From the NCBI GenBank assembly GCA_020720115.1, contig DYPD01000016.1:1-45357 (forward strand): DNA of 45,357 bases, given 5' to 3'. The notes beneath the pieces are model-generated. The model was given only the letters and a program-made list of their open reading frames with translations, searched no databases and was not told the DNA's origin. This DNA comes from Thiomargarita sp. (lineage in GTDB: Bacteria; Pseudomonadota; Gammaproteobacteria; Beggiatoales; Beggiatoaceae). Within the stretch, counting starts at the first letter, position 1; each line of letters starts with the position of its first letter. The translations under genes and the position numbers were made by a program. Below are positions 34,074 through 44,900 of the stretch, in pieces.

Positions 34074-34228
34074 GTCCAACCCCATTTTGCATCAGATTGA
34101 TAAAAAAGGCTTTTGTCTGCAAATTGTTTCGCATTTTAGGAAACTTAAAAGCCTGGTTAAGCCCTCATTTAGCTGCTGCTTTATGATAAAACCTAACATG
34201 CGGGGCGGGCAGTGGCGGTTTTGTTGGG

Positions 34229-35365
34229 TTAAGGCGGTAAAAGCCTGCGTAATCGCGCTACACCTTCTTGCAAATGTGGTAATTCGCGGGTGTAAGCGAA
34301 GCGCAAATAGGCTTGTGCCTGATGCTGTCCAAAATCAATGCCAGGCGTAGTCGCTACCTGAATTTCTTGCAACAAATGTCGCGCAAAGGCTTGGCTATCT
34401 GTTGCATAGTCTGAAATATTTGCCCAAATGTAAAAAGCCCCGTCGGGTTTTGCTTCGATTTTGAATAGCTGCGCCAATTCCGCATACAAATAATCCCGCC
34501 GTGTTCGGTAAGTGGCGGTGACTTGCGCTAAATAGTCTTCATCAAAAGCGGCAAGCGCCCCGTATTGGCTTAAGGTCGGCGCGGCGATGTAAAGATTTTG
34601 CAAGAGCATTTCTGCTTGGCGCATCAGGGCTTCGGGCAAAATCACCCAGCCTAAACGCAAGCCGGGCAAACAAAAATATTTGGAAAAGCTATTGATTACA
34701 ATGGCATTGTCAGAAAATTCCAGCGCCGTGTGTGCGGGCTGGTCATACACCAAGCCGTGATAAATTTCGTCAGAAATGAAATACAGCCCGTGATTTTCGC
34801 AAAAAGCCATCAGATCGCGCAGGTTTTCCACATCATACAGATTGCCGATGGGATTGGTGGGCGAAGAAATCTGCATGGCTTTGATACCCGCCTGTGTGCG
34901 CACCGCGTATTCTGCTTGTGCAACACTGAGTTGATAGCGACTTGTTGCATCAATGGGCACAAACACCGGCTGAGCGTCTAAAACATAGGCGAAATTCTTG
35001 TAACAGGGATAAGAGGGATCGGTCAACAGCAGACGTTCACCCGCGTTGAGCAGCAGCGCGTAAGTCACCAGAAAAGCCCCCGAAGTGCCGACTGTCAGCG
35101 CAATGCGCTGCGGCGCCACCGTCACCCCATAACGGCGCTGATAAAAAGCCGCGATTTTCTCGCGTAACGCCATCAACCCTAGGCTTTCTGTGTATTGCAC
35201 CTGGGCTTTTTGCGTGGCTTCCAGCAAGGCTTCTAGCACTTTCGGCGAAGGTTTTAGATCAGGCTCGCCGATTTCAAAATGAATAGCGTTTGGCAATGCC
35301 CGCGCTTGCCGTGCGATGTCCATGACCAGAAATGAGGTGAGATTTGCCAGACGATTCATAGCCAT
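34229..35365 (-). CDS. class I/II PLP-dependent aminotransferase
   Basis: A fold-type I aminotransferase of the aspartate/aromatic family, 378 residues. Seen: substrate-side IGEPDLKPSPKVLEAL, YTESLGLMALREKIA, TVGTSGAFLVTY (PLP phosphate region), SSPTNPIGN with Asn171, ISDEIYHGLVY with Asp199, and the Schiff-base lysine Lys229 in NSFSKYFCLPGLRLGW, then the C-terminal Arg in YLRFAYTRE. The substrate cannot be told; related enzymes use aspartate, alanine or aromatic amino acids. It starts eight bases after the NHL-repeat gene on the same strand, so the two are probably co-transcribed, though no common function is evident. Confidence 0.93.
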   Translation of the reverse strand: MAMNRLANLTSFLVMDIARQARALPNAIHFEIGEPDLKPSPKVLEALLEATQKAQVQYTESLGLMALREKIAAFYQRRYGVTVAPQRIALTVGTSGAFLVTYALLLNAGERLLLTDPSYPCYKNFAYVLDAQPVFVPIDATSRYQLSVAQAEYAVRTQAGIKAMQISSPTNPIGNLYDVENLRDLMAFCENHGLYFISDEIYHGLVYDQPAHTALEFSDNAIVINSFSKYFCLPGLRLGWVILPEALMRQAEMLLQNLYIAAPTLSQYGALAAFDEDYLAQVTATYRTRRDYLYAELAQLFKIEAKPDGAFYIWANISDYATDSQAFARHLLQEIQVATTPGIDFGQHQAQAYLRFAYTRELPHLQEGVARLRRLLPP

Positions 35366-35373
35366 AAGCCGCT

Positions 35374-38300
35374 TTAACCTGGATTGAAGAACAACTGTTG
35401 ATCGCCATTGGGGTAGCTTACGCGATAGTCACTCACCCCGTCGCCATTGGCATCTTCAATGGTTTTTATGTGCAGGGCGCCATCGCCCTTGCCAGGCTGC
35501 ACGCTTTGATGCAAAATACCTGTATAATCATTGCCTTGCCAGCTAAAACGCCAAGGCGCAAAGGGCTGAATGGCTAAATTTTGCACCGCATCCTGTAACG
35601 CGCTCAAATCAGCGGGCGCGGTGTAGAAAAATTGTTGACGTTTTTGCCCTTCGGCGTCGCTAAAAATCAGCGAAATACTGGGATAACCGTTGGGAAATAA
35701 GGAGCCAGACAGCAAGAGTCCGTCAGGTGAGTCTTGCACGATGGCAGTGGCAATCCAGTCTGGGCGCAAACTGAGCCAAGTGCTGGCGGCATCGCTGGGT
35801 TGTATGCGCAAGTTGCCGTCGTTGCTTACTTGAATGCGCGGATAGCCTAAGCGGGCAAAATGTTTTTGCAGCACACAGAGTCCTTGTACTGCGGGTTGCG
35901 CAAACAAATCCAGCACTTTGCCGTCGCTTTGCGGCAAACGCAACAGGGTTTCTTGCTGCAAGCCGAGTTGCAGAGCCTCTTGTTGGTCGGCTAAAGACTG
36001 GGTGGAAAACTGCGCTATTCTGGGCTGCACGCTCAAACGCAACGCGCCCTGTTGCAAAATCAAATAGCCTTGCCGGGGTTCTTGAAAAATTTGCATTGAG
36101 CCGTCTTTGAAGACAGATAAGGCATTGATTTGTTTTAATATAGTCTTTCCATCGGTGACGCTGGCTAAATCTAAACTCAAGGTCTGGTCTACGCCTGCAC
36201 ATTTTTCTTGCACTTCCAGTATGGGCAGGGGTTGCGCCTGGTCTGAGGAACTGGGTTTGAGCGGCGGCGCTTCGGTATCGTCAGCAGGTTGTGCGTCGGG
36301 CGCGGTGGCAGTAAAGCTGGCTTGACACTGAACATCGGCGCTGAGTTGCAGGCTGATTTGGGCATCGGTTGCGTTAGCACACTGGCTCCAGCCGCTAAAC
36401 ACTGCACCCGCAGCGGGCATGGCTTGGAGTTGCACTGCTGTATCAGGCAAGTAGCTGTAAGTGCAAGCGGTGCTACAGCGATAAAGCGGACGCTGTGCGG
36501 CGCTCAGTTGCACGCTACCCGCGCCCGTGATCTGTACTTGTAACTGAAATTGCGGCAAATACACGCGGCGCACCCGATGATTGAGGGTGTCAGCAACAAA
36601 CAGATCGCCGCTCAACGGGTGAATGGCAACGCCAGTGGGCGCGTACAATTGCGCACTCAGCGCCGGATCGCCGTCGCCGCTGAAACCCAACCCGCCCGTG
36701 CCGGCAACTGTGATAACTTGCCCATCGGATGTGAGTTTGCGCACGCGATCCGTGTTGCGTTCGGTGAAATAGAGCACGCCAGCCGCATCAAATACCAAAC
36801 CGTTCGGTCCATCTATGTGTACTTGTAGCGCCGTGCCGTCGTCGCCGTAACCGGCTTTGCCGGTGCCCGCCACAGTGCTGATCACGCCTTGAGCATCGAG
36901 TTTGCGAATGCGGTAATTTTGGCGGTCGGCAATGAACAGGTTGCCGTCTGTGTCCATTGCCAAGGCGCTGGGATTGTTCAATTGCGCCGCCGTCGCCGCG
37001 CCGCCGTCGCCACTGCTGCCGGCTTTACCGTTGCCTGCTACCGTGCTGATGGTGCCATCCGGCGCGACTTTGCGCACCCGATGATTGTCCTGATCGGCGA
37101 TGTACAGGCTGCCGTCTGCGCCTAATGCCAATCCCGACGGGCTGGATAATTGCGCTTGCGTTGCTGCACCGCCACCACCGCCATCACCTTTTTTGCCCGT
37201 ACCAGCAAAGGTGCTGACATAGCCCTGGGCGTCCAGTTTGCGGATTTTGTGATTGCCCTGATCGGCGATGTAAAAATTGCCTGCCGCATCCGCCACCAGT
37301 GCAGCGGGCAAATTAAATTGCGCCGACAAAGCCGCGCCATCCACATCGCCCGCCGTGCCGTTGCCCGCCAAAGCGCGGATTACGCCGTCCGCATCCACTT
37401 GACGTAAGCGATGATTGCCCTGATCAGCAAGATATAAAATGCCTTGCGCATCAAAGGCTAAGCCGCTGACCTGTTGCAGTTTGGCGGCTTTCGCTGCGCC
37501 ATCGTCGCCACTAGAACCGCCTCTCAAACTCGCATCGCGTGCGCCAATCACAGACTCAATGAGCGCAGTCGGTTGCGTTAGCACACTCAACTTGCGCACC
37601 CGCTGATTGTGGGTGTCTGCGAGGTACAAAATGCCGTTGCTGTCCACCGTCAGCCCTTGCGGATAAAACAACCGCGCCCGTGCCGCTGGTATCTCTGTGC
37701 CAGCAAAACCACCGTTGCCGATTTCGGTCAAACCACTGCCCGCAATGGTATGAATCACCCCCTGCGCATCCACCAGGCGAATGCGATGATTATGTCCATC
37801 CGCAATGAACAAGCGCCCCTGCGCATCCACCGCTAAGCTGCTAGGCATAGAGAGCAGCGCATATTTAGCTTCGCTGCCATCAGCCGTATAACCCTGTGTA
37901 ACGCCACCGGCTAACATACTGATATTCCCCGCTTTATCTATTTTACGAATACGATGATTTTCTTCATCAGCGATATACAGAGTGCCGTTTCCATCCACCG
38001 CCACATCTTGCGGATGATTAAAAGCCGCATCCAGAGCCGCGCCGCCGTCACCCGCAAAACCGCTTTTTAAGCTTGCCCCAGCAATGCGTTGAATAATGCC
38101 TTTGGTATCCACCTTGCGAATCCGATGATTGCCAGTATCTGCAATATAAACAATCCCTTGCGCATCTACCGCCAAACCGCCAGGAGTGCGCAAATAGGCG
38201 CTAGTCGCAGCCGCCCCATCACCCGAAGAACCTTCCTTACCGCGTCCGGCAAAAGTACGAATAATGCCTTTGCTATCAATCTGACGAATGCTGTGATTTT

Positions 38301-38682
38301 CAGTATCCGCGACATACAGGCGACCTTGCGCATCCACTGCCACATCCTGCGGGCTGTTCAGTTGCGCTTTCAGCGCCGCGCCGCCATCCCCGCTGTAACC
38401 CGCAGCACCATTACCTGCCACCGTGCTGATAGTCCCGTCTGGTGTGATTTTACGGATGCGATGATTATATTTATCAGCCACATAGAGCACCCCTTGCGCA
38501 TCTACCGCCACGCCCATTGGCGTAGCCAACTGAGCCGCAGTTGCAACGCCCGCGTCGCCGCGAAAACCACTGCTACCGCTTCCCGCAACCGTAGAAATTT
38601 GATAAACCGGCGCCGTCAGCGCAGTCGCATTAGACCCACAAAGACAAGCGCCCAAAAACAGCGCAAACCAACGATAAAACAT
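35374..38682 (-). CDS. exported NHL-repeat protein with 12 repeats, bacterial-repeat and C-terminal domains
   Basis: 1102 residues from the ATG at 38682, chosen because AGGA lies eight bases upstream and a signal peptide follows at once (MFYRWFALFLGACLCGSNATA); the frame is open further upstream without support. Twelve NHL units follow (~25-720), each about 55 residues with 'AGxGxxGxxGDGGAA', 'LxxPxGLAVDAQG' and 'LYIADxxNHRIRK'; unit 11 is the most diverged (LYFTERNTDRVRK). They should fold as two six-bladed propellers. Next is a ~75-residue bacterial-repeat domain with paired cysteines (YRCSTACTYSY, FSGWSQCANA). Then comes an unrecognised beta-rich C-terminus ending NGDGVSDYRVSYPNG. It is probably periplasmic or cell-surface; the ligand is unknown. 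Confidence 0.92.
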   Translation of the reverse strand: MFYRWFALFLGACLCGSNATALTAPVYQISTVAGSGSSGFRGDAGVATAAQLATPMGVAVDAQGVLYVADKYNHRIRKITPDGTISTVAGNGAAGYSGDGGAALKAQLNSPQDVAVDAQGRLYVADTENHSIRQIDSKGIIRTFAGRGKEGSSGDGAAATSAYLRTPGGLAVDAQGIVYIADTGNHRIRKVDTKGIIQRIAGASLKSGFAGDGGAALDAAFNHPQDVAVDGNGTLYIADEENHRIRKIDKAGNISMLAGGVTQGYTADGSEAKYALLSMPSSLAVDAQGRLFIADGHNHRIRLVDAQGVIHTIAGSGLTEIGNGGFAGTEIPAARARLFYPQGLTVDSNGILYLADTHNQRVRKLSVLTQPTALIESVIGARDASLRGGSSGDDGAAKAAKLQQVSGLAFDAQGILYLADQGNHRLRQVDADGVIRALAGNGTAGDVDGAALSAQFNLPAALVADAAGNFYIADQGNHKIRKLDAQGYVSTFAGTGKKGDGGGGGAATQAQLSSPSGLALGADGSLYIADQDNHRVRKVAPDGTISTVAGNGKAGSSGDGGAATAAQLNNPSALAMDTDGNLFIADRQNYRIRKLDAQGVISTVAGTGKAGYGDDGTALQVHIDGPNGLVFDAAGVLYFTERNTDRVRKLTSDGQVITVAGTGGLGFSGDGDPALSAQLYAPTGVAIHPLSGDLFVADTLNHRVRRVYLPQFQLQVQITGAGSVQLSAAQRPLYRCSTACTYSYLPDTAVQLQAMPAAGAVFSGWSQCANATDAQISLQLSADVQCQASFTATAPDAQPADDTEAPPLKPSSSDQAQPLPILEVQEKCAGVDQTLSLDLASVTDGKTILKQINALSVFKDGSMQIFQEPRQGYLILQQGALRLSVQPRIAQFSTQSLADQQEALQLGLQQETLLRLPQSDGKVLDLFAQPAVQGLCVLQKHFARLGYPRIQVSNDGNLRIQPSDAASTWLSLRPDWIATAIVQDSPDGLLLSGSLFPNGYPSISLIFSDAEGQKRQQFFYTAPADLSALQDAVQNLAIQPFAPWRFSWQGNDYTGILHQSVQPGKGDGALHIKTIEDANGDGVSDYRVSYPNGDQQLFFNPG
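36552..38600 (-). repeat. tandem NHL repeats inside the CDS (12 units)
   Basis: About 12 degenerate in-frame units of roughly 165 bases encode the propeller blades. The similarity is mainly at protein level and spacing varies, so this is domain duplication rather than a CRISPR or satellite array. Confidence 0.8.
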
Positions 38683-39051
38683 AAAGATTTTCCTGAATAT
38701 TGCAGTGATTTCAAGGCAGACAGACAATTCTGAGTTTTGACCGCAAGGCTTAACTGTGCCGTATTTGCATGACCAGGATATACAAGGCAAGCAGAAAAGT
38801 CACAGCGTTTGCCAACTACTTGGGCATTGAGGTGCCAGCCGCATAAGCCCAGCACCGTGCCATGTTAATGATGGAGACAGTTGCGCCTTAATCCGCCTGA
38901 CAGAGTGCATGTCGCCTTTGCTAAAGTATAAAAGACCCGCCTTTAATCAGAAACTCTGCATTGGCTACCCTCTGCATGGATAAAATACGCACCCTAGTGT
39001 GCAGTTTCTTAATTTCTCAGTATTTTTACACCTAAATATCGGGAGGCAAAC
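38683..39051. other. divergent intergenic region between the NHL gene and yajL
   Basis: 369 bases with no credible ORF. It must hold the promoters of both divergent genes. AT-rich words such as TATAAA (near 38929) and TAAAAT (near 38983) could be -10 boxes for yajL, but no -35 with good spacing goes with them. GGGAGG precedes the yajL ATG. Confidence 0.45.
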
Positions 39052-39600
39052 ATGCCTAAAGTGCTTATTCCATTAGCCCAAGGTTGCGAAGAACTCGAAG
39101 CAGTGACGCTCATTGACCTATTGCGTCGTGCGGGCGTTGAGGTCATTACCGCTGGCTTAGATGAACAGGTGGTGACTGCCAGTCGCGGCGTCAAATTGAT
39201 TCCTGACGTGTGTTTAGCGGCTGTGCTAGACGAGGATTTTGACATGATGGTGCTGCCTGGCGGCTTGCCGGGCGCTACTCATTTGGATGACGACCCGCGT
39301 ATCCATACTTTATTGAAAAGATTGCAAAAAGAGGGGAAAAGCGTCGCTGCGATCTGTGCCGCACCAAAAGTTTTAGCACACGCGGGGCTGTTAGCAGGTA
39401 AACAGGCAACTTGCTATCCGGGCGTACTAACTGCGCTGAATAATTCAGATATTCAGTATATTGACGCGCCGGTATTGAAAGATGGGCAGGTGATTACTTC
39501 CAGAGGACCAGGCACGGCCATCGCCTTTGCTTTGGAATTGATTGAGGTTTTGCAGGGTAAAGAACGGCGTGAAGTGGTGGAGAAACAGCTAGTTAGCTAA
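39052..39600 (+). CDS. yajL: YajL/DJ-1 family protein (ThiJ/PfpI superfamily)
   Basis: 182 residues matching the YajL/DJ-1 group, linked to oxidative and carbonyl stress protection, with reported chaperone and deglycase activities. Seen: strand LIPLAQGCEELEAVTLIDLL with conserved Glu16, the MVLPGGLPGA loop, and the nucleophile elbow Cys102 in AAICAAPKVLA, followed by GLLAGKQATCYPG and ITSRGPGTAIAFALELIE. GGGAGG lies seven bases before the ATG. It is a single gene, ended by the hairpin at 39607-39643. Confidence 0.94.
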   Translation: MPKVLIPLAQGCEELEAVTLIDLLRRAGVEVITAGLDEQVVTASRGVKLIPDVCLAAVLDEDFDMMVLPGGLPGATHLDDDPRIHTLLKRLQKEGKSVAAICAAPKVLAHAGLLAGKQATCYPGVLTALNNSDIQYIDAPVLKDGQVITSRGPGTAIAFALELIEVLQGKERREVVEKQLVS

Positions 39601-39606
39601 CAAGCG

Positions 39607-39643
39607 CAGTGGATAGCCCCTAAAAAAATTGGGTTATCCACTG
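39607..39643. terminator. bidirectional terminator between yajL and rnfC
   Basis: CAGTGGATAGCCC (39607-39619) and GGGTTATCCACTG (39631-39643) form a 13-bp stem (one G-U) with an 11-base A-rich loop. It lies in the 54 bases between two convergent genes. A T-rich stretch follows on the plus strand only briefly. Confidence 0.65.
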
Positions 39644-39654
39644 TTTGCGGCAGG

Positions 39655-41211
39655 TTAAGGCGCAGGCGGCGTGGCTTTTTTGACTTTGGCGCGTTCAACA
39701 GCAGCGGCAATCGCGGCTTTTTTATCGTCACTGTCTGCGCCTGGCTTGACTGAGGCGGTTTTTTGCGTATGCCGCGCTTGGCGCTCGGCTTTTTCGCGCT
39801 CTAAGCGGAAACTGCGAAACTCGTGACGACGGCGAGCAAGATCGGCTTTTTTGCGATCAGCGGCTTGAGCGCGAATCTCGGATTTGGCGTAGCGGTAATA
39901 ATGTACCAACGGGATATGGCTAGGGCAGACATAGGCGCAACAGCCGCATTCGATACAATCAAAAAGGTGATAATCCTGTGCTTTATCAAAGTCTTTAGCG
40001 CGGGCGTGCCAGTACAATTGCTGCGGCAACAATTGCGCAGGACAGGCGCGTTCGCAGCTACCGCAACGAATGCAGGGCATGGGCGTGGCTTGTTGCTTAA
40101 TGCTGTCAGCGGTGGAAGCAATCAAGCAATTAGTGGTTTTGACAATGGGTAATTGGTCAGTTTGCACTGCTTGCCCCATCATAGGACCACCGACAATCAG
40201 CCGCGCTAGATTGGCTTTAACCCCGCACTGCTCCAACAGATATTGCATCGGCGTACCGAGTAACACTTCCATATTTTGCCGTTGCGCCACTGCATCGCCA
40301 GTGAGCGTGACGATGCGTGACAACAGCGGGCTACGCAGTTTGACCGCACGGTAAATCGCCACCGCCGTCCCCACATTGTGCATCACGATACCCACTTCTC
40401 TGGGCAAATGGCGGCGCGAGAGGGAAATGCCGGTTAAGGTGTGAATAAGCTGCTGTTCGCCGCCCATGGGATAAATGGTCGGCACCTGTACCACGTCAAG
40501 CTGCTGGGTTGCAATCTTGTATTCTTCCTTGTCCTTATGCACAACCGCTTGCAGCGCAGCAAAAGCCTCTGGCTTGTTATCTTCCACTGCGATAATGCAG
40601 CGTTTCACGCCGCCCAAGGCGTAAGACAAAATGCGAGCGCCAATCACCACCTGCTCAGGGCGTTCACGCATCAAATAATCGTCGCAACTGATATAGGGTT
40701 CGCATTCAGCCCCATTCAAAATCAGGGTGTCAATATCGCCTGGATTGAGTTTGAGATGCGACGGAAATCCCGCGCCACCCAGCCCGACAATCCCGGCTTG
40801 CGCGACTAAATGGCGCAATTGTTCTGGCGTCATCTGCGTGCAGACCAGGGGTGTGCGCTTGCCTGGCTGCCACTCATCTTTACCATCGGTTTCGATTTCG
40901 ATGCACAACGCCTGCAACCCAGAAGGATGCACCACCGGACGCAATTCAACCGCAATCACAGTACCCGAACTGGACGCATGTACCGGCGCAATTTTCGGCG
41001 CGTCACAATGCTCATCACCGCAATGCGCGATAATTTGCCCCTTATAGACATAATCCCCTGGTTTAACAATAGGTTGCCCTGGTTCGCCAATGTGCTGCAA
41101 AAGCGGAATCAGCAAACGCGGCGGTATTGCGGCGGGCACAATATGAGGCGTAGAAAGGGTGGCGTGCTTCTCTAAATGCAGCCCACCCGGAAAATGAGCG
41201 TCTATGTTCAT
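39655..41211 (-). CDS. rsxC: RnfC/RsxC, electron transport complex subunit C
   Basis: RnfC is the NADH/FMN- and Fe-S-binding subunit of the Rnf (Rsx) ferredoxin:NAD oxidoreductase. The start at 41211 ([14 protein letters not shown]) was chosen because its ATG overlaps the rnfB stop as ATGA and because it matches the family's N-terminus, giving 518 residues. Seen: [28 protein letters not shown], '[20 protein letters not shown]', and two 4Fe-4S motifs [12 protein letters not shown] and [12 protein letters not shown] near 365-420. A charged C-terminal tail ([20 protein letters not shown], then Lys/Ala-rich) is shorter than in E. coli RsxC. rnfD, rnfG and rnfE do not follow; yajL lies on the other side. 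Confidence 0.96.
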   Translation of the reverse strand: MNIDAHFPGGLHLEKHATLSTPHIVPAAIPPRLLIPLLQHIGEPGQPIVKPGDYVYKGQIIAHCGDEHCDAPKIAPVHASSSGTVIAVELRPVVHPSGLQALCIEIETDGKDEWQPGKRTPLVCTQMTPEQLRHLVAQAGIVGLGGAGFPSHLKLNPGDIDTLILNGAECEPYISCDDYLMRERPEQVVIGARILSYALGGVKRCIIAVEDNKPEAFAALQAVVHKDKEEYKIATQQLDVVQVPTIYPMGGEQQLIHTLTGISLSRRHLPREVGIVMHNVGTAVAIYRAVKLRSPLLSRIVTLTGDAVAQRQNMEVLLGTPMQYLLEQCGVKANLARLIVGGPMMGQAVQTDQLPIVKTTNCLIASTADSIKQQATPMPCIRCGSCERACPAQLLPQQLYWHARAKDFDKAQDYHLFDCIECGCCAYVCPSHIPLVHYYRYAKSEIRAQAADRKKADLARRRHEFRSFRLEREKAERQARHTQKTASVKPGADSDDKKAAIAAAVERAKVKKATPPAP

Positions 41212-41789
41212 GCAGCTTTTGCCTTCGGCGGTAGGGTTTCTTGCAGCATTGGTTGAGCAACAATGGGATAGGGCCATTTCCAAGTGCGCAAATCTTTTTT
41301 CACTGGAATCATTTGGATACAATCCACCGGACAAGGCGGCAAGCACAGTTCGCACCCGGTGCATTCACTGGCAATCACCGTGTGCATTTGCTTAGAAGTC
41401 CCCAAAATAGCATCTACTGGACAAGCTTGAATGCACAAAGTACAACCAATGCAACTTTGTTCATCAATCAAAGCCACCGCATCTTCTTTCAAATTGACCA
41501 GCGTTTCATCAAAAGGCACGGGTGATTTATCCAGCAATTGCGCTAAAGACAACATGCCAGATTCGCCACCTGGCGGGCACAAGTTAATCTCTGCCTCGCC
41601 TTTAGCAATCGCTTCCGCATAAGGACGACACCCCGGAAAACCACATTGCCCGCACTGAGTTTGCGGCAACATCGCATCAATTTTATCCACAACGGGATTG
41701 CCTTCCACCTTAAAACGCACCGCCGCATAACCCAAAACAACCCCAAACGCCAGCGCCAACACGCCAGCAACTAAAATGGCTGAAATCAT
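41208..41789 (-). CDS. rsxB: RnfB/RsxB, electron transport complex ferredoxin-like subunit
   Basis: RnfB takes electrons from or gives them to ferredoxin within the Rnf complex. The 193-residue protein has an N-terminal membrane helix ([20 protein letters not shown]), a Cys cluster ([19 protein letters not shown], with a fourth Cys in LCPPGG) and two ferredoxin 4Fe-4S motifs, [12 protein letters not shown] and [20 protein letters not shown] precedes the ATG. It is directly coupled to rnfC by ATGA. rnfA, usually upstream, is absent: the next gene is an RND permease. An isolated rnfBC pair implies that the membrane subunits A, D, E and G lie elsewhere. Confidence 0.96.
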   Translation of the reverse strand: MISAILVAGVLALAFGVVLGYAAVRFKVEGNPVVDKIDAMLPQTQCGQCGFPGCRPYAEAIAKGEAEINLCPPGGESGMLSLAQLLDKSPVPFDETLVNLKEDAVALIDEQSCIGCTLCIQACPVDAILGTSKQMHTVIASECTGCELCLPPCPVDCIQMIPVKKDLRTWKWPYPIVAQPMLQETLPPKAKAA

Positions 41790-41934
41790 GAGCCTCTCCT
41801 GTTGTTAGATTGGTTATTCATACAAAATCTTCTATTGTTCTTTAAGGATTTAGAGATCAATTCATAGTCTAAAACATGTTGAGTTACCTTTACAGAGCGG
41901 GTTGACTTAGATTTAGGTGATTTTTTTGAGGGAG

Positions 41935-44900
41935 TCAATTCACCGCAGGGTTGATTATCTGCTGCATCTGCTGTTGCTGCGGCTTGACTTGTCGAAAAAA
42001 TAACCGCTCACCGAGCACCAGCAAACAGGGCGTTAAAATCAGCGTCAGTACAGTGGCGAAGGTTAAGCCGCCGGCAATGGCGCTGGATAGCTGCGTCCAC
42101 CACTGCGTGAAGGGCGCACCAAAGCTGATGTCGCGGTTGATGAGGTCAACATTCATTGCCAGCACCATCGGCACTAACCCCAAAACCGTCGTACCGGCGG
42201 TGAGCAACACCGGACGCAAGCGCAGCCGTCCGGTTTCTAGCGCCGCTTCGAGTGCTGTTGCACCTTCTTGTCGCAACAGGTTGTAACAATCAATCAGTAC
42301 AATGTTGTTATTCACCACAATTCCCGCCAGCGCAATAATACCAATACCGACCATGACGATGCCAAAAGGTTGATTTGTAAGCAATAAACCCAGCAAAACC
42401 CCAGCAGTGGAAAACACAATGGCGCTTAAGACCAAGAGCGTTTGATACAGGCTATTGAATTGGGTGACTAAAATAATGGTCATTAAAAACAGTGCAATAA
42501 CAAAGGCTTGTAGCAAAAATAGCATTGCTTCGCGCTGATCCTTGTCTTCGCCTTTGAATTTTAGGTCTACGCTGGGATCAGGCGGCAATTTTTCTAACGC
42601 GGCACGCAGTTCGCGTAATTTGTCGTCTACTAGCAATCCCTCTTCAACATCGGCTTGGATAGTGATGACGCGCTGCCCGCCGATACGCTGGAGCGTGCCC
42701 GTTTTCGGGGCGGGTTTGAGCGTGACAAAATGGCTGATCGCTACCATGCCATTAATGGTGTGTACGCGGAGTTGTTCAAGTTGATCTAAGGTGCGTTCGT
42801 GTAGCGGGAAGCGTATCCGCACATCTACTTCTTCTTCAGCATCGTCGGGGCGGTATTCAGTGACTTTAAGCCCGCCGGTCAGCAGTTGCACTGCGTACCC
42901 CAGCAAGCTGACATCCGCGCCATAACGCGCCGCCAATTCACGATTAACCAGCAAGCGCCACTCAATCCCTGGCAATGGGCGGTTGTCTTCTACGTCCTTA
43001 AAGCCGCCAATTTGATCCATCAGCGCACGGATTTGTGCGGTAATCTCTGACAGGCGGTTAGGGTCTAAGGCGCTGATTTGTAACTGAATAGGTTTGCCGC
43101 CGGACGGTTCGTTTTCCTGTTTGCGCACTTCCAGCACAATGCCCGGAATATCTGCTGTGCGTTGTTTAATTTCAGCAAAAATTTCAACGGCTTTGCGCCT
43201 TTGTTGCCAATCCATAAATTCCAGTTGAATCACGCCGATCACATCTTCAGCGCGGTTATCACCGGCAAAATTGAAAGATCGCGCATACAGCACGCGCAAT
43301 TCTGGCATGTCGAGAATGCGCTGTTCGATGCGATACAGAATGCGGTCTTTTTCCGTAATGGATAAATCGCCCCGCGCATGGATTTGCACTTGCGCAAATT
43401 CGGGTTCAACATCGGGAAAAAACTCCACTCCGCGCCCAAATGCACCATAAGCCCAATAAGAAGCAACCAAGAAACCCAGCGCCGCCAGCAACGCCAACGC
43501 CGGATGATGCAACAGCAGATTCAACACCCACAGATAAACACGGGTAAACCAAGCCTCTTTCGTCTCAGCCGTTGTTTCCAAGCCTGTCATTGGGCGCGAT
43601 TTGCCCATTACGCCCCCCAACACCGGCACAAAAACCAGCGCCATAAATAGAGAAGCAATGAGGCAAATCAACACGGTAATGGGCAAATATTTCATGAACT
43701 CGCCCACCACGCCAGGCCAAAATACCAGCGGCAGAAACACCGCCAAAGTGGTAGCAGTAGAAGAAATCACCGGCCAAGCCATGCGCTCTGCCGCCGCAGC
43801 AAAAGCTTGTTGTGGCGTAAGTCCTTGCTCTAAATTACGTTCAGCTAATTCGACGACAATAATAGCGCCGTCTACCAACATGCCAACCACCAAAATGAGG
43901 CTAAACAACACCACAATATTCAGCGTGTAGCCCAGCAGATAAATCACCAAAATCCCCGCCAAAAAAGAGCCAGGAATAGCAATCCCTACCAACAGCGAAG
44001 AACGCACGCCCAAAGCACCTAAAATCACAATCATCACCAAAGCAATGGCGCTGGCTACGTTGTTTTGTAAATCTGTCAATATGTTACGAATTTCTCTGGA
44101 TTTATCCTGAAAGTAGCTAATTACCAACGTAGCCGGCAACAGCGGGCGCTGCTGCTCAACAATGGCGCGTACCGCCGCCAGCGTTTCAATAATATTCGCC
44201 CCAACGCGCTTAGAAATTTCCAGCGTCACCGCCGGCTGTCCGCCAACCCGCGCAAAACCTTCAGGGTCTTTGAACGTGCGGCGAATGCGGGCAACATCCT
44301 TAAAAGTCACCACCGTATCGCCGCTGATTTTAACCGGCATATTCAGCGCATCCTCCAACCCCTCAATCACCCCAGGCACTTTCAGCACCAAGCGCCCCGC
44401 GCCTGTGTCTATCGCGCCCGCCGCCACCAGTTGGTTGTTGCGCGAAAGCAAACTAAACAGCGTTTCATATTCAATCTGATAAGTATCCATCACCACCGGA
44501 TCAACCAAAATTTCCATCATTTCCTCGCGGTCGCCGCCAATGTCCGCTTCCAACACGCCTGGCAGCGCCTCGATCTTATCCTTAAGCTGTCGCGCCAATT
44601 GCAGCAAAGTGCGCTCCGGCAAGGGACCCGATAAGCTGATAGTCAACACCGGAAACAACGCCACATTGACTTCATTAACCGTCGGCTCCTCAGTGCTGGC
44701 AGGCAGCTTAGCTTTCGCAACATCTACTTTCTCGCGCACATCCAGCAAAGCCTGTTTACTATCAAAACCCGCATCAAATTCCAGCGTCACCGAAGCATGT
44801 CCCTCACTCGCACTACCCGTCATTTGCTTAATACCTTCAATGGATTGCAACTCTTTTTCCATCGGTTTAACCAGCAAACGCTCAGCATCTTCAGGCGAAA

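Noticed and set aside
36552-38600. Regular ~165-base repeats as a possible CRISPR array
   Set aside because: Units are coding, degenerate at DNA level and lack constant repeats with unique spacers; no cas genes are present.
38089-38733. 214-codon plus-strand frame within the NHL gene
   Set aside because: Its periodic composition is the shadow of the NHL repeats on the other strand.
38683-38790. Extended N-terminus of the NHL-repeat protein
   Set aside because: No ribosome binding site or coding character; the signal peptide begins at the ATG at 38682.
41212-41364. N-terminal extension of the rnfC frame
   Set aside because: It lies inside rnfB in another frame; the family N-terminus and the ATGA overlap place the start at 41211.
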